Below are positions 11,712 to 23,212 of a DNA stretch of 64,000 nucleotides, in pieces (within the stretch, counting starts at the first letter, position 1; every line of letters starts with the position of its first letter). Origin of the DNA: Ochotona curzoniae (Eukaryota; Chordata; Mammalia; Lagomorpha; Ochotonidae); NCBI RefSeq assembly GCF_017591425.1, contig NW_024466512.1, positions 16,991,001 to 17,055,000 of the forward strand, given 5' to 3'. The position numbers were made by a program, and so were the translations under genes. The notes beneath the pieces were generated by a model. The model was not told the origin of the DNA. It did not search any database and saw nothing but the letters and a program-made list of their open reading frames with translations.

Positions 11712-12989
11712 ATTCAGTCATCTTGACGCCAGTGTCCCGCAGGCTTCAGAGTGTAAGGAAATAACCCTAAAATGCTGTAGCCTTTAAGTCAAGGAACCAC
11801 ATTAGCCCCCTAACATGCTCCTTAGTTTCCCAGACAATTTGATTTAGAGTCCCTGTCTTACATTCACAGAAGATCAACTAGTTATTCTTAAGCATGTATC
11901 TTTGAAATTGCTTTGAAGGAGTCAAGAACGTGATCATATTATCAACAGGGAGAGATGTTGGCCCTTGGACGAGAGACCAATTGAAACATGAAGCAAACAC
12001 ATCTGCAAGTCCCCATTAAGTAGCAGCAGTGTGCATTAATGAGAGTTAAAATGGACTCATTCTGGTTGTAGTGGAATTGAAATCAGTATTTTTTGTTCAG
12101 TACTACCAAATCTACTTCACACCAGGCAAATATTTTGTGAACTCATTTATGTTTATCATTGTGTCTTATTTTCCTTTTTATCAGTTCTGATTAATTTTAA
12201 AAGACAAATAGTATTAGCAAGACCTCTCACCTTCTTATCCCCTCATCTAAGTGATCTGAATCCAAAAGTCTGTTCCAGGCTGATGTGTCCTGACCAAATC
12301 TTTGCTTGGAAAAATCTGCATTGTACTATGACGATGGCAGATAAACTTTAATCTTCTCATTCCCAATCCATCATCCAAGCAATTCCTACACAGTAGGTCA
12401 CAGGGCACCTTGTAGGCCACAGACCATGTCTGTGAGTGTCCCCAGCATCATTAGCCAATCTGGTAATAAAGCCAGCATTATGTGTAAGAGTCGGCCATGT
12501 ATATCTCATGACAGTCTAGGAGAAAAGAAAACACATTTTCTAATGTGTGTTTTCTCTCTTTTACATGGAATTTCATCACACAGTAATGAATTTGAGGAAG
12601 AAGCCTCTTTTGGCACGAAGAGGATTTTTTTTTTTTTTGGTTTTGTTTTGAGTGAGAAAGGCTTACATCTAAGATTCGACAGAAGGGGAAGAGAAGTCAG
12701 TGTGCCAAGTGGATAGCTGGAACGGTGCCTGTAAGCCAAACGCAGAGAAAGAAGGCTTCATAATGCACTGGAATAAGCAAGGGCTTTCATTTATACACTC
12801 CCAGCATCAAACCTCGATCAAGTTACTGAATATTGCAAAGGCTATCTTCCTTTTAGAACAGGTAATAGTAATCCACACATTCCTGGTAACTTTAATAGTG
12901 CCCATAATGTTCTGACCCCCTGACTTGTACTATCCAGCACCTGTTGGCAGAAGACCAGTACTTAAATTTGGCTCTCGTACTGTTTCAAG
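11712..12989. other. No gene or repeat recognised
   Basis: Unique-looking. The overlapping frames at 12426-12716 (plus) and 12506-12739 (minus) both cross a T-rich run at 12627-12638. They resemble no known protein. Confidence 0.4.
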
Positions 12990-13170
12990 AGTAAAAGTAG
13001 GAGAGTGATCTTCTGTCCTCTGGTTCACTCCCCAGAAGGTCACAGTTGCTGGAACTTTCTTCTGGGTCTCCCACAGGAATTTAGGAACCAAGCACTGAGG
13101 CAATCTTTTGCTGTTTTCCCACGTACATTAGCGGGAGCTGGATCAGAAGGGGAACAGTCAGTGCTGGTGA
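12990..13170 (-). mobile_element. Old CSINE fragment
   Basis: Minus strand: 'gatcttctgtcctctggttc', 'actccccagaaggtcacag', 'tgggtctcccacagg', 'gctgttttcccacgtac' and 'gcgggagctggatcagaagg'. The head portion beyond 13170 has decayed. Confidence 0.75.
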
Positions 13171-16100
13171 CCGAGATGGTGGCAGAACCCTGACGGCCAG
13201 TACGAGCTGAGTCATGGTACTTGACAGAACCTATTCTCCCTGGGTATGCAATCATAAAAGGCAAAGATAATCTTCATAATCAATGCAGTTCAAATAATGT
13301 TCTTAAGAGACAAAGAGGCAACAAAAAAGTGTTTTATCTCATTTTCATGCACCATCACAGATCTGGTTCAAGCAAAGTTGACTATATGAACAAGATTTCT
13401 GACTTGTAGTCATCCAAGATGTTTCTATATCTTCCTTGTTCAGTTCTTGGAAAGTTGGCCCCCACTCAGAATCAATGCCAAAACCGGGCCATTTTCACCA
13501 TCAAAACCCAGTGTTGATGGTGACACCCTCTTCAGCAATGCCTCTTGTTATCAGCTGGATTGCACTCTCTGTGGATGACTTACAATGTGAGATGACCCAC
13601 CAAAGCAGAATTATTATCTTTGGAATTATTATCTAAAAGCTGGGGACAATTTGCTCATTCATTTCTTCCATTTATAGATTTAATATTCCTTGCAAGTGAC
13701 CCAACGATACAGATAAATGTCTCCTGAGGTCTGGGAGTTCATAATGTGCAGTGATTAATTACAGGTTAAGAAAATAAAACGGGAAATATGGAAGTCTTTT
13801 TGAAGTTCTGAACAGAAAGTCAAGGGTTGGACCTAAACTAATCGCTTTCCTAAGAAAGGCTTCCTCCGTGGGTTCAGAGGCCTTTTATTTTAATGAGCAT
13901 TTGCCTAGATGAGAACCTTCTCTAAGCTTCTGCCATCTCGTTAACATCAAACAAGGCTGAAGGAGCTAAACTCTAACAGGCTCCATGATTTGTTATATCC
14001 AGTAGGGCTGTAACATCAAGACGTATGCTATAGCATATCAATGATAGGTTCACCCTTCTCTGGGTCTACTACACCCAAGGAGCCTCATTTTACTCACTGT
14101 CTGCACACTCAAAGTGTATGAGATTTGCTCAATAAAGTTTCCAAATGAGAGCTGAAGCTTCTTGATTCCCAAACCTGAATTTCTCTCAGTAATTCCACTT
14201 AAAAAGGCAACTCCACAGTTTTAAGAGGTACAAATTTGAGGTCGTATATAGTGAATTAATATGTTAGTTACTACAAGGTATTCTCATTAAAAGTTCATTG
14301 CATCTTTGGTTGTGGAGGAGGGATGTGAGTATACAAAATATAGCTCATTGTTACAGGCAGTGATTATAGGCAGTAACTGGAAACTGGTGCCAGTGTCAAA
14401 GGTGAATATCTGTACATGAAGGCTTCCGAAGACAAGTTACAGCATCTAGTCCTGGGAGATGTACACCTAAGCTTACAAATAAAGCTTTCAAGATGGCTCC
14501 AGTTCTAACTGCCACTTGTTCTCAGTTCTATGAGAAAGACAGATGTCTAGCTTTGTTTAATTCCAGTATTAATGAGAAAATGATTCTTGTTGCACTTGGC
14601 ACTGGATTTATGGAGCTCACCGAATATAACAAGAAGTTACTATGCCATCTGATTGGATAGAAATCCTGTTCCTGGGAGAAAGGTGACAAAAAAGCAAAGC
14701 CTCATCATGTCAGACTCAAGAGACCTTGAACATGTGCCTTTAATATTCACATCTTTTTCCCTTCTAGATCAACCCTTGGGTACCATCACAAAGGACTTCT
14801 TACAGGAGTAGACAAGACATGTTCTAACAGTAGTATGTTATTCCTAAAGCAAAGAAATGATGCATTCTTCCTATGGAAATTGATTAGATTCTTCCTATGG
14901 AAATTGGAGTATTTCCTGCTCCATCGTCTTGCTGTTAAGCTTTTGGCTGATCAGGTATAATATTAGCAGACTTCTGTTAACCTTGTATATTCAGATCCTT
15001 CTCATGTAGCTCTTCAGTTGTAATCTGTTTTCTGAATACTGACCAATAAACCCACCTGATATCCCCACCTAAATAGATGTTGACAATTCAAAAGTCAGCA
15101 TTTCATCAATTGAAATTGATCACCTCCTTGTTCACAGATTCTCTAACTTCTCTTTGACATGCTTTCCAAAAAAAGTGTTTTCTCTAAAGAAGTTTTAATT
15201 TAACTAATGGACAAACTTTAATGACCAACTGGATGCAATAAGGACAGGTGAAAAATCTGTGATTTCAGAACCATCAGTCACAATTTGCATTTCCCATCCT
15301 CAGAAGCATCTAACTTACATAACCAACTTTTCATTTCTAGTCGTATTTACTAGGTGAGTGTTTACAGTAACTAAGAGTCTTATTGTAATATGCATGGGTT
15401 TACATTTCAAACACACTTTTGTTATTTTCAACAAATCTACAGCTGAGTTAGCTGCATTCCAGGAATACTTAACTATGGCCCTCTAAAAATACCAGCTCAC
15501 CAAGGAGTTATCAGTTCCTTTTTCTTAAAAATCTCAATTTATACAGCAAGCATAGGCAAGTGCAGTGGCCGAAGAACGCAGATTCCCAGAATCACAGTAT
15601 AAGGATCCAAATCTTGCATTTAGAAAACTAGATGACAGCTTAATCTTTGATGAGCCTAGTACATATGGGTTCAAAAGAAACGCAGAGTTTATTGCTATCA
15701 TTTTTCTCTGCTGAGGAGGTCTTAAACTTGGAACACAACACTGCGCTTCTCTGTGATGGACTCCCATCCTGCAGGAGCTGATTGAAAGCACCTACGCCTT
15801 CATTGGCCAGATAGCCTAAGCAGGCACCAGTCCTTAAGGGGCAAAACCTGGCAGCTGAGAGCTGCATGAGGAGTGGGAGGAGCTTTAGCAGTGCCAGCTC
15901 TCTGCAGAGCAGGCCAGGCAAGTGCTGGCAATCCTCAGCCACTGTTTGCAAGCTACCTCCCTACTTTCCATCACAGATTCAGCTGCTGATTTGTGTCAAG
16001 TAATACACACGTGAATGCCAAGATACTGTCTGCTACGCTTGTACCCTTCATGAGCCACAACTAAAGTTATTTTTCCAATCAAATCCCCTTGGAAATCCAT

Positions 16101-17577
16101 TTTGTAGGAGCTGCTTGAAAGTCCCTACATCATAATAGAAAGATTGAAAACTGATTAGAAATACCCAGGCTTTCTAATTATGAAATATTTAAGTGCAGGG
16201 TAGGATAAATACTTAGCCAAAGGAGCCATTTAAAACCATCCTTAATAAATGTTATCAAAGCTGAAGAGTAGCATTCCCTTACTCTGAAGCACCAGAGTGA
16301 TAGAAATATTTTTAAAAGGAGATTTCTCAAACAAAAGGAGGTGAGACCCCTGAAATAGTAGGATGTAAAAGGGAACGGGCTGATGGGACATGCGTCAGTG
16401 CCAGAGCACCTGTGCTATATTAAACTCCCCCTTAAGATGGAAATATTTAAATTTTGTAAAAATGTGGTGTGACCAAAGATGACCAGAAGAAAGTGCAAAA
16501 CTGGAGACCGTTTGACCTTTGAAGGGAGAAAATGATACTGCGTGCGTCACAGATCCATGACGTTGGTTCACTTTATGACACTGTGCTGTGTACTTGCTAA
16601 AACTCATGTAGAATACTGCAGGTTTGATGGTTTGGTGTGTTAAGAGCCTGCAGCTGATGCTACAGCAGGAAATTGAAAGAATAATGCTGTGGCAGAGGAT
16701 GCCACAATAGGGCCATTCCAAGATCTACCTGTGAATTCTCAAATTCATGACATATGCGGATATTGCACGTCTCCACAGGACCCTGAGGGCAGCGATGTTT
16801 GCATAAATGAAAACCCAGGGCAGAAATTTCACCCCCTTACCCCCAGGAAAGAAGTTTTGCAGTCAGAATCCTATTAAATTAACCAGGTATGCAAATTACA
16901 TTGGGATTTTTATTGAAACTCCAAAAGGCCCAAACCTTAGGCATAAAGCCTGCATTTCAAGACTGGGTTTCAGAACCAATATAAGAACATCTCTTAAGTT
17001 AAAAAAAAAAAAACTACTTTGAAAAAGTCAGGTTAAAAAAATGTAGTTTCAATGTAAACAGCCAGCACTTTAATTGTTTACCACAGTGAAAGGGAGTGAC
17101 ATTCACAGGAAAGAAATCTACACTTTACGTTAGCATGTTTTTATTGTGTCCAGTATATGAAATTTAACAAATATGTGAAGAAACAGAACAACACTAGCCA
17201 AGACTGAGGAAAAGCAAACAATAACAACAACACATGCCAGTGTGTCCCAGGTACAATTAAAAAAGCAAAAATGAAAAAGTAATCATGAAGTGAAAATCAA
17301 CACCTTATTTTTAAAGAAACAAATAGAAATGAAAGACCATAAGATAAAATTCAAGAATTCAAGAATTCAGTGGTGGCCATTACAAGTCAACTGGAGAAAT
17401 TAAATAAATTTAGTGATGATAGAACACACCAAAAGACTCAGTCAGTAAAAAAAAAAAAATATCATAAAGATGAACAGGATGTCAGTGGTCTGAGAATTGC
17501 TTCACAATGCGCGCGACTCCTAAGAGTACGTAAGAGAAAACAGTGATTTAGCTGCATCATAATTGTCACTAATCGTT
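13171..17577. other. Long unassigned stretch
   Basis: No gene can be supported. It holds a 24-bp tandem duplication (14864-14906). It also holds the largest frame in this part outside any recognised repeat, a 103-codon frame on the minus strand at 15640-15951 in a locally less AT-rich patch. That frame's product is leucine- and serine-rich and unrecognised. The frame at 16395-16721 (minus) is likewise unrecognised. Confidence 0.4.
14864..14906. repeat. 24-bp tandem duplication (1.8 copies)
   Basis: The unit at 14864-14887 is followed immediately by its first 19 bases again at 14888-14906 ('attcttcctatggaaattg') without mismatch. This is a simple recent slippage-type duplication. Confidence 0.9.
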
Positions 17578-17735
17578 ATTGGAAACTTGCTATGTTCTAG
17601 GTATTATGTTCAGCGCTTTCATATAAATTAGCAAATGTGGTTCTCTCAATTCAGCGACTTAGGAAACCACTGACTTTGTGTACCCTTAACATAAAACTCA
17701 GCGAATTTAACTGACTTTCCTAAACTCCCAAAATG
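17578..17735 (-). mobile_element. MIR SINE relic
   Basis: 'cttgctatgttctaggtatt', 'cagcgctttcatataaatta' and later 'aactgactttcctaaactcc' follow the reversed MIR consensus (tail with 'ctatgtgctaggcac...agcgctttacat', then the core). MIR is an ancient mammalian SINE, so strong divergence is expected. Confidence 0.6.
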
Positions 17736-18179
17736 CCAGCAAATTACAAATGTGGCCACATGTGTCCTAAGTTTTTCTAGTATCTATACATCTATTTCCA
17801 GCACATCTTACTTTTCATGTCTAGATGTTCTATCAAACACCTCAAATCTTCTAGATCTACTCCTCCTGGTGTTTTGATGGCGATCCTCTTCTTTATTCTT
17901 TTCTGACACATTGAGGAGAGAATATTTCAGGCATGATCATGCCATAGAAAAAGTTTCCAGATTGAAAGAGGGAAAGATACAATACTTCCAAAGAGATAAC
18001 AAACACTGCTGGACTAGTTGGACATTTGCTCACCTATGGTAAGATCGGCCATGTTTCAGAGTCCGCTCTTTACAGTTTGCAACATTGAGTTTAAAGTTCT
18101 CAAGCTGATAGCTTAAAACTGATAGTTTAAACCTGACTCCCTGACAATGTTCATGCCTAAACCATCTGGAAACACTTTA

Positions 18180-18350
18180 ACAACAACAGGATGGACTTGG
18201 AACTGTTCTCGAAGGACATCCATTGTAAAACTAGAGGGCAAGTCGATGTGTGTGGAGGGAAGGGAACTTGGGGAATGGCACAGGCAACTCCAGAACCTAT
18301 GGAACTATATATCATAAAACAAAATTAAATATTTTTTAAAAATAAAATGA
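18180..18350 (+). mobile_element. LINE-1 3' end (lagomorph type)
   Basis: The G/A-rich tract 'tgtggagggaagggaactt' is followed by 'agaacctatggaactatat' and an A-rich tail. It has the same arrangement as at 1-215 and 49085-49295. Only the non-coding terminus is recognisable, consistent with a short 5'-truncated insertion. Confidence 0.65.
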
Positions 18351-18862
18351 TAGCCAAAAAAAGTTGATGTGTAATGAAAACTACAGATATTAACAAACAC
18401 TGTAAGTCAGAGCCCTACCCTACCCAACTGGCACACAAGTGAGACAATTGATAAGTATTTGCCAGCCTACTGCTCCTATGCCTCAACATGCTAAGGAGCC
18501 CTATTCCAGGCTAAAGTTAAGCCATTATTTCCTAATAAAAACACACCAAAGAAAGGTAAGATTTATCATCATGTGCAGTATGAATCTAGGGCATGTGATT
18601 TCATCAGTTTTTTTTTTTGTTTTGTTTTTTTGCCTACATGAGGGCTTAACTTTCTACAATGTCCTATTCACAATCTCTTCCTTTGTAATAGAAAGATGAC
18701 TATAGAAATTGCAGACAGAAAAGATGACATGTCCCTTTCTTAGTCTTCCCAACACATTTTAAAATTGGTTTTTATCCACTGCAATTTACTTTGCTATCTG
18801 TGCATGTAATTTTGTGGTCAACAGAGTCAGGCTGAAGCCTCCCTTTAGAAATGGGGATGGAT

Positions 18863-19200
18863 GGAGCTGGCATATGGCATAGCACGGAAGCCTCCACCTA
18901 CTGCCTGAATCCTATATGGGCACTGGTTCAAATTCTGGCTGTTCCACTGGCAGTCAAACTCCCTGTGTATGGCCTGGGAAAGCAGCAGAAAATGGTGTCA
19001 TGCCTTGGGCACCTGGACCCATGCAAGAGACCCGAAAGAAGCTCCTGATTCAGATTGATTCAGCTCCGGCCATGCAACCATTTGGGAAATGAACTAGTGG
19101 ATGGAGGATCTCTCTCTCCATCTCCCGCCTTTCATTTCTACCTTTCCTTCTTTCTCTGTAACTGTGCCTTAATGGTAAAAATTTAAAAATCTTTATAAAA
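18863..19200 (+). mobile_element. CSINE, near full length, older subfamily
   Basis: Plus strand: 'gctggcatatggcatagcac' head, 'cctatatgggcactggttca', 'ggcctgggaaagcagcag', 'catgcaagagacccgaaag', 'catttgggaaatgaactag', a CT-rich run, then an A-rich end. The frame at 18851-19048 is a SINE translation. Confidence 0.87.
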
Positions 19201-19238
19201 CAAGAAAGAAATTGAGGTAGTAACAGTCCTACCCAAAA

Positions 19239-19273
19239 CATTAGAGAAGCTGTGGGCATTAGAGAAGCTGTGG
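19239..19273. repeat. 18-bp tandem duplication
   Basis: The unit 'cattagagaagctgtggg' at 19239-19256 is followed by 17 of its 18 bases again at 19257-19273, with no mismatch. Confidence 0.9.
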
Positions 19274-19903
19274 TTCCTTACAGGGAAAATAGGAGGCAAT
19301 TCTTTGATTGTTTAGAGGAAAGGGGATTTGGATGACTAAACTAGCAGCTAAACTCATGTACATGGATAGTCAGGTTAAACTGTCGTAAGAAATAGGACAG
19401 TTGGAGCCTGAAGCAATACATGAACTAAGTTTGTTAATGGCTTTCTAAGGCTATGAAATCTTATTTTCTTACAATATATGTAATTCCTTCATGTCTACCA
19501 AAGCGCTCTGTCTCAGAGTAAGCACCTTCTTTGCCACTGAACTGTCTGTCTTGGACCCAACCAATTTCCTTAGCACCAAATCTTGCCCAAGATAGCCCAT
19601 GTGCCTGCTATATTCGCCCATATGTAGCAAAAATGAATAGCATCACCCTGGTTAAAGCATAAGAGTGAAGAAAAAGAGGAATGCTTAAAATGTTTTTGTT
19701 TTCTGCTGTTTCAAGAACATTAAAAAACATGGGTTCAATCTTCTGTGGGTTTTTCAAGTGAAAAGGGATTTAGCATAAGAAATATTAAATGCAATCTGAA
19801 GCCTTGAGAAGAATGTGATTTTATGTTTCAGTCTTATTTAAAATGAATGAAGCTGCCAGTTCCCATTTCAGCAACCGTATTTCATAAAAACTGTGCTTTG
19901 TAG

Positions 19904-19985
19904 GCTGCTCCGGTTGCACATGAAGATTACCAGAGAGGAACTGCTGAGCCCCTGGAGACACAGCTGAGGAGACAAGCAGAGGCAG
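19904..19985 (+). other. Possible internal exon of an unknown transcript
   Basis: An 82-nt segment is bounded by a splice-acceptor-like 'tttgtag' on the left and a consensus donor, AG followed by 'gtaagt', on the right (intron start 19986). In the frame starting at its first base it has no stop for 27 codons, and a stop (TAG) sits immediately upstream. An alternative acceptor is 'cccatttcag', giving 19872-19985, but that form carries stops in the same frame. The polypyrimidine tract before 19904 is poor. The encoded residues match no family I know, and no partner exon is recognised nearby. It could equally be a non-coding exon or chance. Confidence 0.25.
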
Positions 19986-20264
19986 GTAAGTCTGCTTTTC
20001 AAGTGATTTTCTTCTTGTTCACTTCCCCCTGTTCTTTGAATAGGGTTCCATTGCCATAAAACATGCTTCCTTCTGTCTTGGATATGACTTCTGATCCTTG
20101 TGCCTAGAGTGAAGCTGCTCTACACTTTTCCACCCCAAAACCTAGATAGGGAGGAGGGAGTCTGGTGCTACACACCTGGTCAGATGCCACTGTGAAACAA
20201 AGATTTGCATGATTTTGTGTTGAATCAGGAGATCATGTTGACATGAAAGTATACAAGGCACTTA

Positions 20265-20320
20265 AAAAGATGTATTTACTAACTGGAAAGAGAATCAGTT
20301 GAGAGAGTGTATGTGTGAGT

Positions 20321-20362
<42 letters not shown>

Positions 20363-20475
20363 CTGCCAACTAGTTCACACTCCAGTTTACTGTAACAGCA
20401 GCGATAAGCCAAGCCAAAGCCAGCAGTCTGCCCTCCACCCAGATCTATCACGCAGGGAACAGGGATCGATTCCAG
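20265..20475 (-). mobile_element. CSINE, 5'-truncated, with expanded GA tract
   Basis: Minus strand: 'aaaaagatgtatttac' tail, a long GA tract where the normal SINE has a short purine-rich segment, 'ccaactagttcacactcc', 'taagccaagccaaagccag' and 'cgcagggaacagggatc'. It stops before the head. The GA run has clearly expanded inside the element. Confidence 0.8.
20325..20360. repeat. (GA)n microsatellite in a SINE
   Basis: About 18 perfect GA units within the SINE purine segment, preceded by a TG/GTGA-rich lead-in from 20308. Confidence 0.95.
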
Positions 20476-20775
20476 CTCATAGACCAGCTCTTGTGAATCA
20501 CCAGAGGTCTTCTCCCTAATGCTGTCTTTATGTTGAACATGTAAGAACTTTGAAGATGGGTCAGATTGGGAAACATGTTGAGATGTGTTTGTGGCTCCTC
20601 TGGTGCCAGTTAGTGCCTCAGCTGGGAATTGTTTGTGAGGATCTGCTAGCTAAAGTACGAAGGTGCATGAAACAGCTACAGCAAAAGGACGACATAGGCG
20701 CCGTCTTGTTTGAGATTTAGAAAGTTAAGGTTCTGGCACATAGGCTGTACAAAGTTGTTAGAAGTTTCCATCACA
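20476..20775. other. No gene or repeat recognised
   Basis: Short unique-looking spacer between a SINE and a MIR. Confidence 0.4.
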
Positions 20776-20975
20776 TGCCTTTTCTCATTTGAGCTTCCCC
20801 ATAATGCTGCACTTTTCATTTTGAAAATGGAAAAAAGCATGTTTTAGACAAATTACATGATTTGCTCAATGTTTCAGAGCCTGTGCATGATAAAATGTGG
20901 ATTTAAATAAAGAGGTTCATTTCAGAGACAACTGCAAACCATTAAAACTGTATGTTACTACTCCATATGTTAGGG
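20776..20975 (-). mobile_element. MIR SINE relic containing the source of a local duplication
   Basis: 'ttttctcatttgagcttccc', 'ttcattttgaaaatgg' and 'tttgctcaatgtttcagagc' follow the reversed MIR core (TCTCATTTAATC, CATTTTACAGATG and CTTGCCCAAGGTCACA type blocks). Its right part, 20854-20975, recurs nearly unchanged at 23091-23212. That is far too similar for two independent MIR insertions. Confidence 0.6.
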
Positions 20976-21294
20976 AACCCCAATAGTTAAACACGTATAT
21001 AATATAGATGCTGCTTGACATGTAATGGAGTTATATCCTGATACATTCATTTTCACTAGAAAAATATCCTAAGGTGAAAATGCATTCAGCTAGCTGAACA
21101 TCATAGTTTAGCAGCACAGCACACTGTGGAGTGTTATTTGGTCAACATCATCATCTTGTGGCTACCTGGAAGCTGCCTCTTGCTGCCACTCACTGAAAGA
21201 TACAGCTCAAGTGAAGACCAGAATTCAAAATGTGAAGTCTGCTTTGGTTCCATTGAAAAGTTGAAAAACTTCAAGCTAATTTAAAGCATACTTA
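20976..21294. other. No gene or repeat recognised
   Basis: Unique-looking spacer with no supported element. Confidence 0.4.
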
Positions 21295-21295
21295 C

Positions 21296-21360
<65 letters not shown>
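21295..21360. repeat. (TA)n(GA)n compound microsatellite at a SINE 3' end
   Basis: TA units at 21295-21315 pass directly into GA units at 21316-21360 with a single AA interruption. The GA part is the expanded purine tract of the SINE that follows. Confidence 0.95.
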
Positions 21361-21625
21361 TTGATTCACTTCTCCATCCACAAGTTCACTCTCCCAATGA
21401 CCACAATAGCTAGGGCTGGACCAAGCCAAAGCCAGCAGCCATTGAAGCTACATCCAGGTCCCCTGCATAGGGGGCAGGGATCCAAATATTAGAGCTATCT
21501 GTTGCTGATTTCCACATACTTTAGTAGAAAGCTGGATTGAAAGTGGAGCATCTAGGACTCAATCCAACATCCACTTTGATGCTGACATCACAGGCACTGG
21601 ATTATCTGGCACAACAATGTGAGAC
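21316..21625 (-). mobile_element. CSINE, near full length
   Basis: Minus strand: GA-expanded tail, 'catccacaagttcactctcc', 'ggaccaagccaaagccagca', 'ccaggtcccctgcatagggg', 'gctggattgaaagtggagc' and 'gatgctgacatcacaggc'. Divergence is moderate. Confidence 0.85.
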
Positions 21626-22089
21626 CATATAACTGAATTTTTAAAGTTGTCATTTCTGAGTATTCCATTGAGACTAGTATACAGTTCAAGTTAAAACATG
21701 TATATAAGAGAGGCAAGGACAAAGTAACTGCTTGCTATATCTACAAGTGATATGGAATATGTGTTTGAAAAATGGCAGATATCATTTAGTTTTAGTTCAC
21801 CTTTATATCATAGGACTGTATAGTATGTGAAATTCTTCACTTTTACAAATAGCGAAAAAATATTTCCATGATGAATAGGAAAATATATTTTTTACCACTA
21901 ACTTGCAGTATGTCAACTACACAAGGTAAACTTACCATAATAGTATTAATGCTAGAAATGATAGAAACTGCTTAGTCTGCCAAAGATTTGATACTTTACT
22001 AATAAAATGGATCTAAGAGTAAAAAAACCAAACTACATTTTTTAAAACATGCCTTCAACTCTACTGAATTTTAAATCATTGAACTTTCT
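21626..22089. other. No gene or repeat recognised
   Basis: AT-rich spacer without a supported feature. Confidence 0.4.
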
Positions 22090-22408
22090 TATTTTTTTCA
22101 AATATTTTTTATTGGAAAGTCAAGTTTATAGAGAGAAGGAGAGAGAGAAAGATCTTTGAACTGCTGGTTCACTTCCAAAATGGCAACAACAGCCAGAGCT
22201 GAGATGATCCTAAGCCAGGAGCCAGGAGCTTCTACTAGGTCTCCTATTAGGTTTCAGGGTCCCTAGGCCTTGGGGCTTCCTCTACTGCTTTCCCAGGCTG
22301 CCAGCAGGCAGCTGGAAGGGGAGAATCCAGTATATGAACAGGTATCCATATGGTAGCCCGGCGCATGCATGGTGAGGACTTTAGCCACTACACTACTGCT
22401 CTGGGACT
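22090..22408 (-). mobile_element. CSINE, full length
   Basis: Minus strand: 'ttttttattggaaagtcaag', 'agagagaaggagagagagaa', 'taagccaggagccaggagct', 'tactgctttcccaggctgcc', 'gaacaggtatccatatgg' and 'ggtgaggactttagccacta'. It is one of the better preserved pika-type copies. Confidence 0.92.
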
Positions 22409-23090
22409 CTTAATTCTAAGTTATTTGAACGTTCTTATGAAAAATCATTGTTCTGAAGTTTAGCAGTTTTTATAAGCCAGGAGATGGATATCTCTTAGGC
22501 ACACACAGAGTTAAGATTCATTTCCAAAATTTACAGATACAAATATATTTCCTGCTCATAACTGGCAGTGATAGTAGGAATTAGGACATTATAAAAACTA
22601 AACTGGAGGATGGGCAATGACTGGATTCAAATCTGCGAACGTAGTAGGCAAGAGGCTTGGATTCTGGGGAAAGGATTTTTTCAGCATGCCTTTAGTAATA
22701 TGGAAGAAAAAGACATAAGAATATAGTTCTTTTCATGTAACAGTAAGCTTTTGGGGAAGTGAAGAGTATTAGTACCTTCTAAAGAGAACAGATTTTATGC
22801 ATTTCATAGATACAGTTCCAAAAAAACAGCCACATTTCTATCTTTTCTCTGCTCCCAACTGCCATACTTCACTTTCCTTCCCATTTCTTCATCAGTTTTC
22901 ACAGACCTAATTCTTAATCCATGCCACATTCACAGGCTTAACCAACCATGAACCATAATTATTAATATGTAAAATGTAGGAAGACTTTAATTCTACAGGA
23001 GTATAAATGAGGTAGAAATCATATCCCGAAGTGACCATTTCAATCCTATACATTTTTTGTTCTATATTAGCTACCATGTTTCAGAGAAAA
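22409..23090. other. No gene or repeat recognised
   Basis: Unique-looking AT-rich sequence. Confidence 0.4.
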
Positions 23091-23212
23091 TACATGATTT
23101 GCTCAATGTTTCAGAGCCTGTGCATGATAAAATGTGGATTTAAATATAGGGGTTCATTTCAGAGACAACTGTAAACCATTAAAACTGTATGTTTCTACTT
23201 CATACGTTAGGG
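23091..23212. repeat. Second copy of a 122-bp block (source-like copy 20854-20975)
   Basis: It aligns to 20854-20975 from 'tacatgatttgctcaatg' to 'gttaggg' over 122 bp, with no gap and about six mismatches by my count. Flanks differ: the left flank is unrelated, and on the right this copy runs straight into a truncated SINE. The block is non-coding. Confidence 0.9.

Noticed and set aside
17348..17369. Heat-shock-element-like series of TTC and GAA words
   Set aside because: It is a simple 8-bp tandem repeat in which adjacent units touch without the two-base spacing such sites need, and there is no promoter context.
300..18414. Shared 15-mer 'tgtaagtcagagccc' at 309-323 and again near 18400
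   Set aside because: The flanks do not align, and a single 15-base match between two places in 64 kb is expected by chance.
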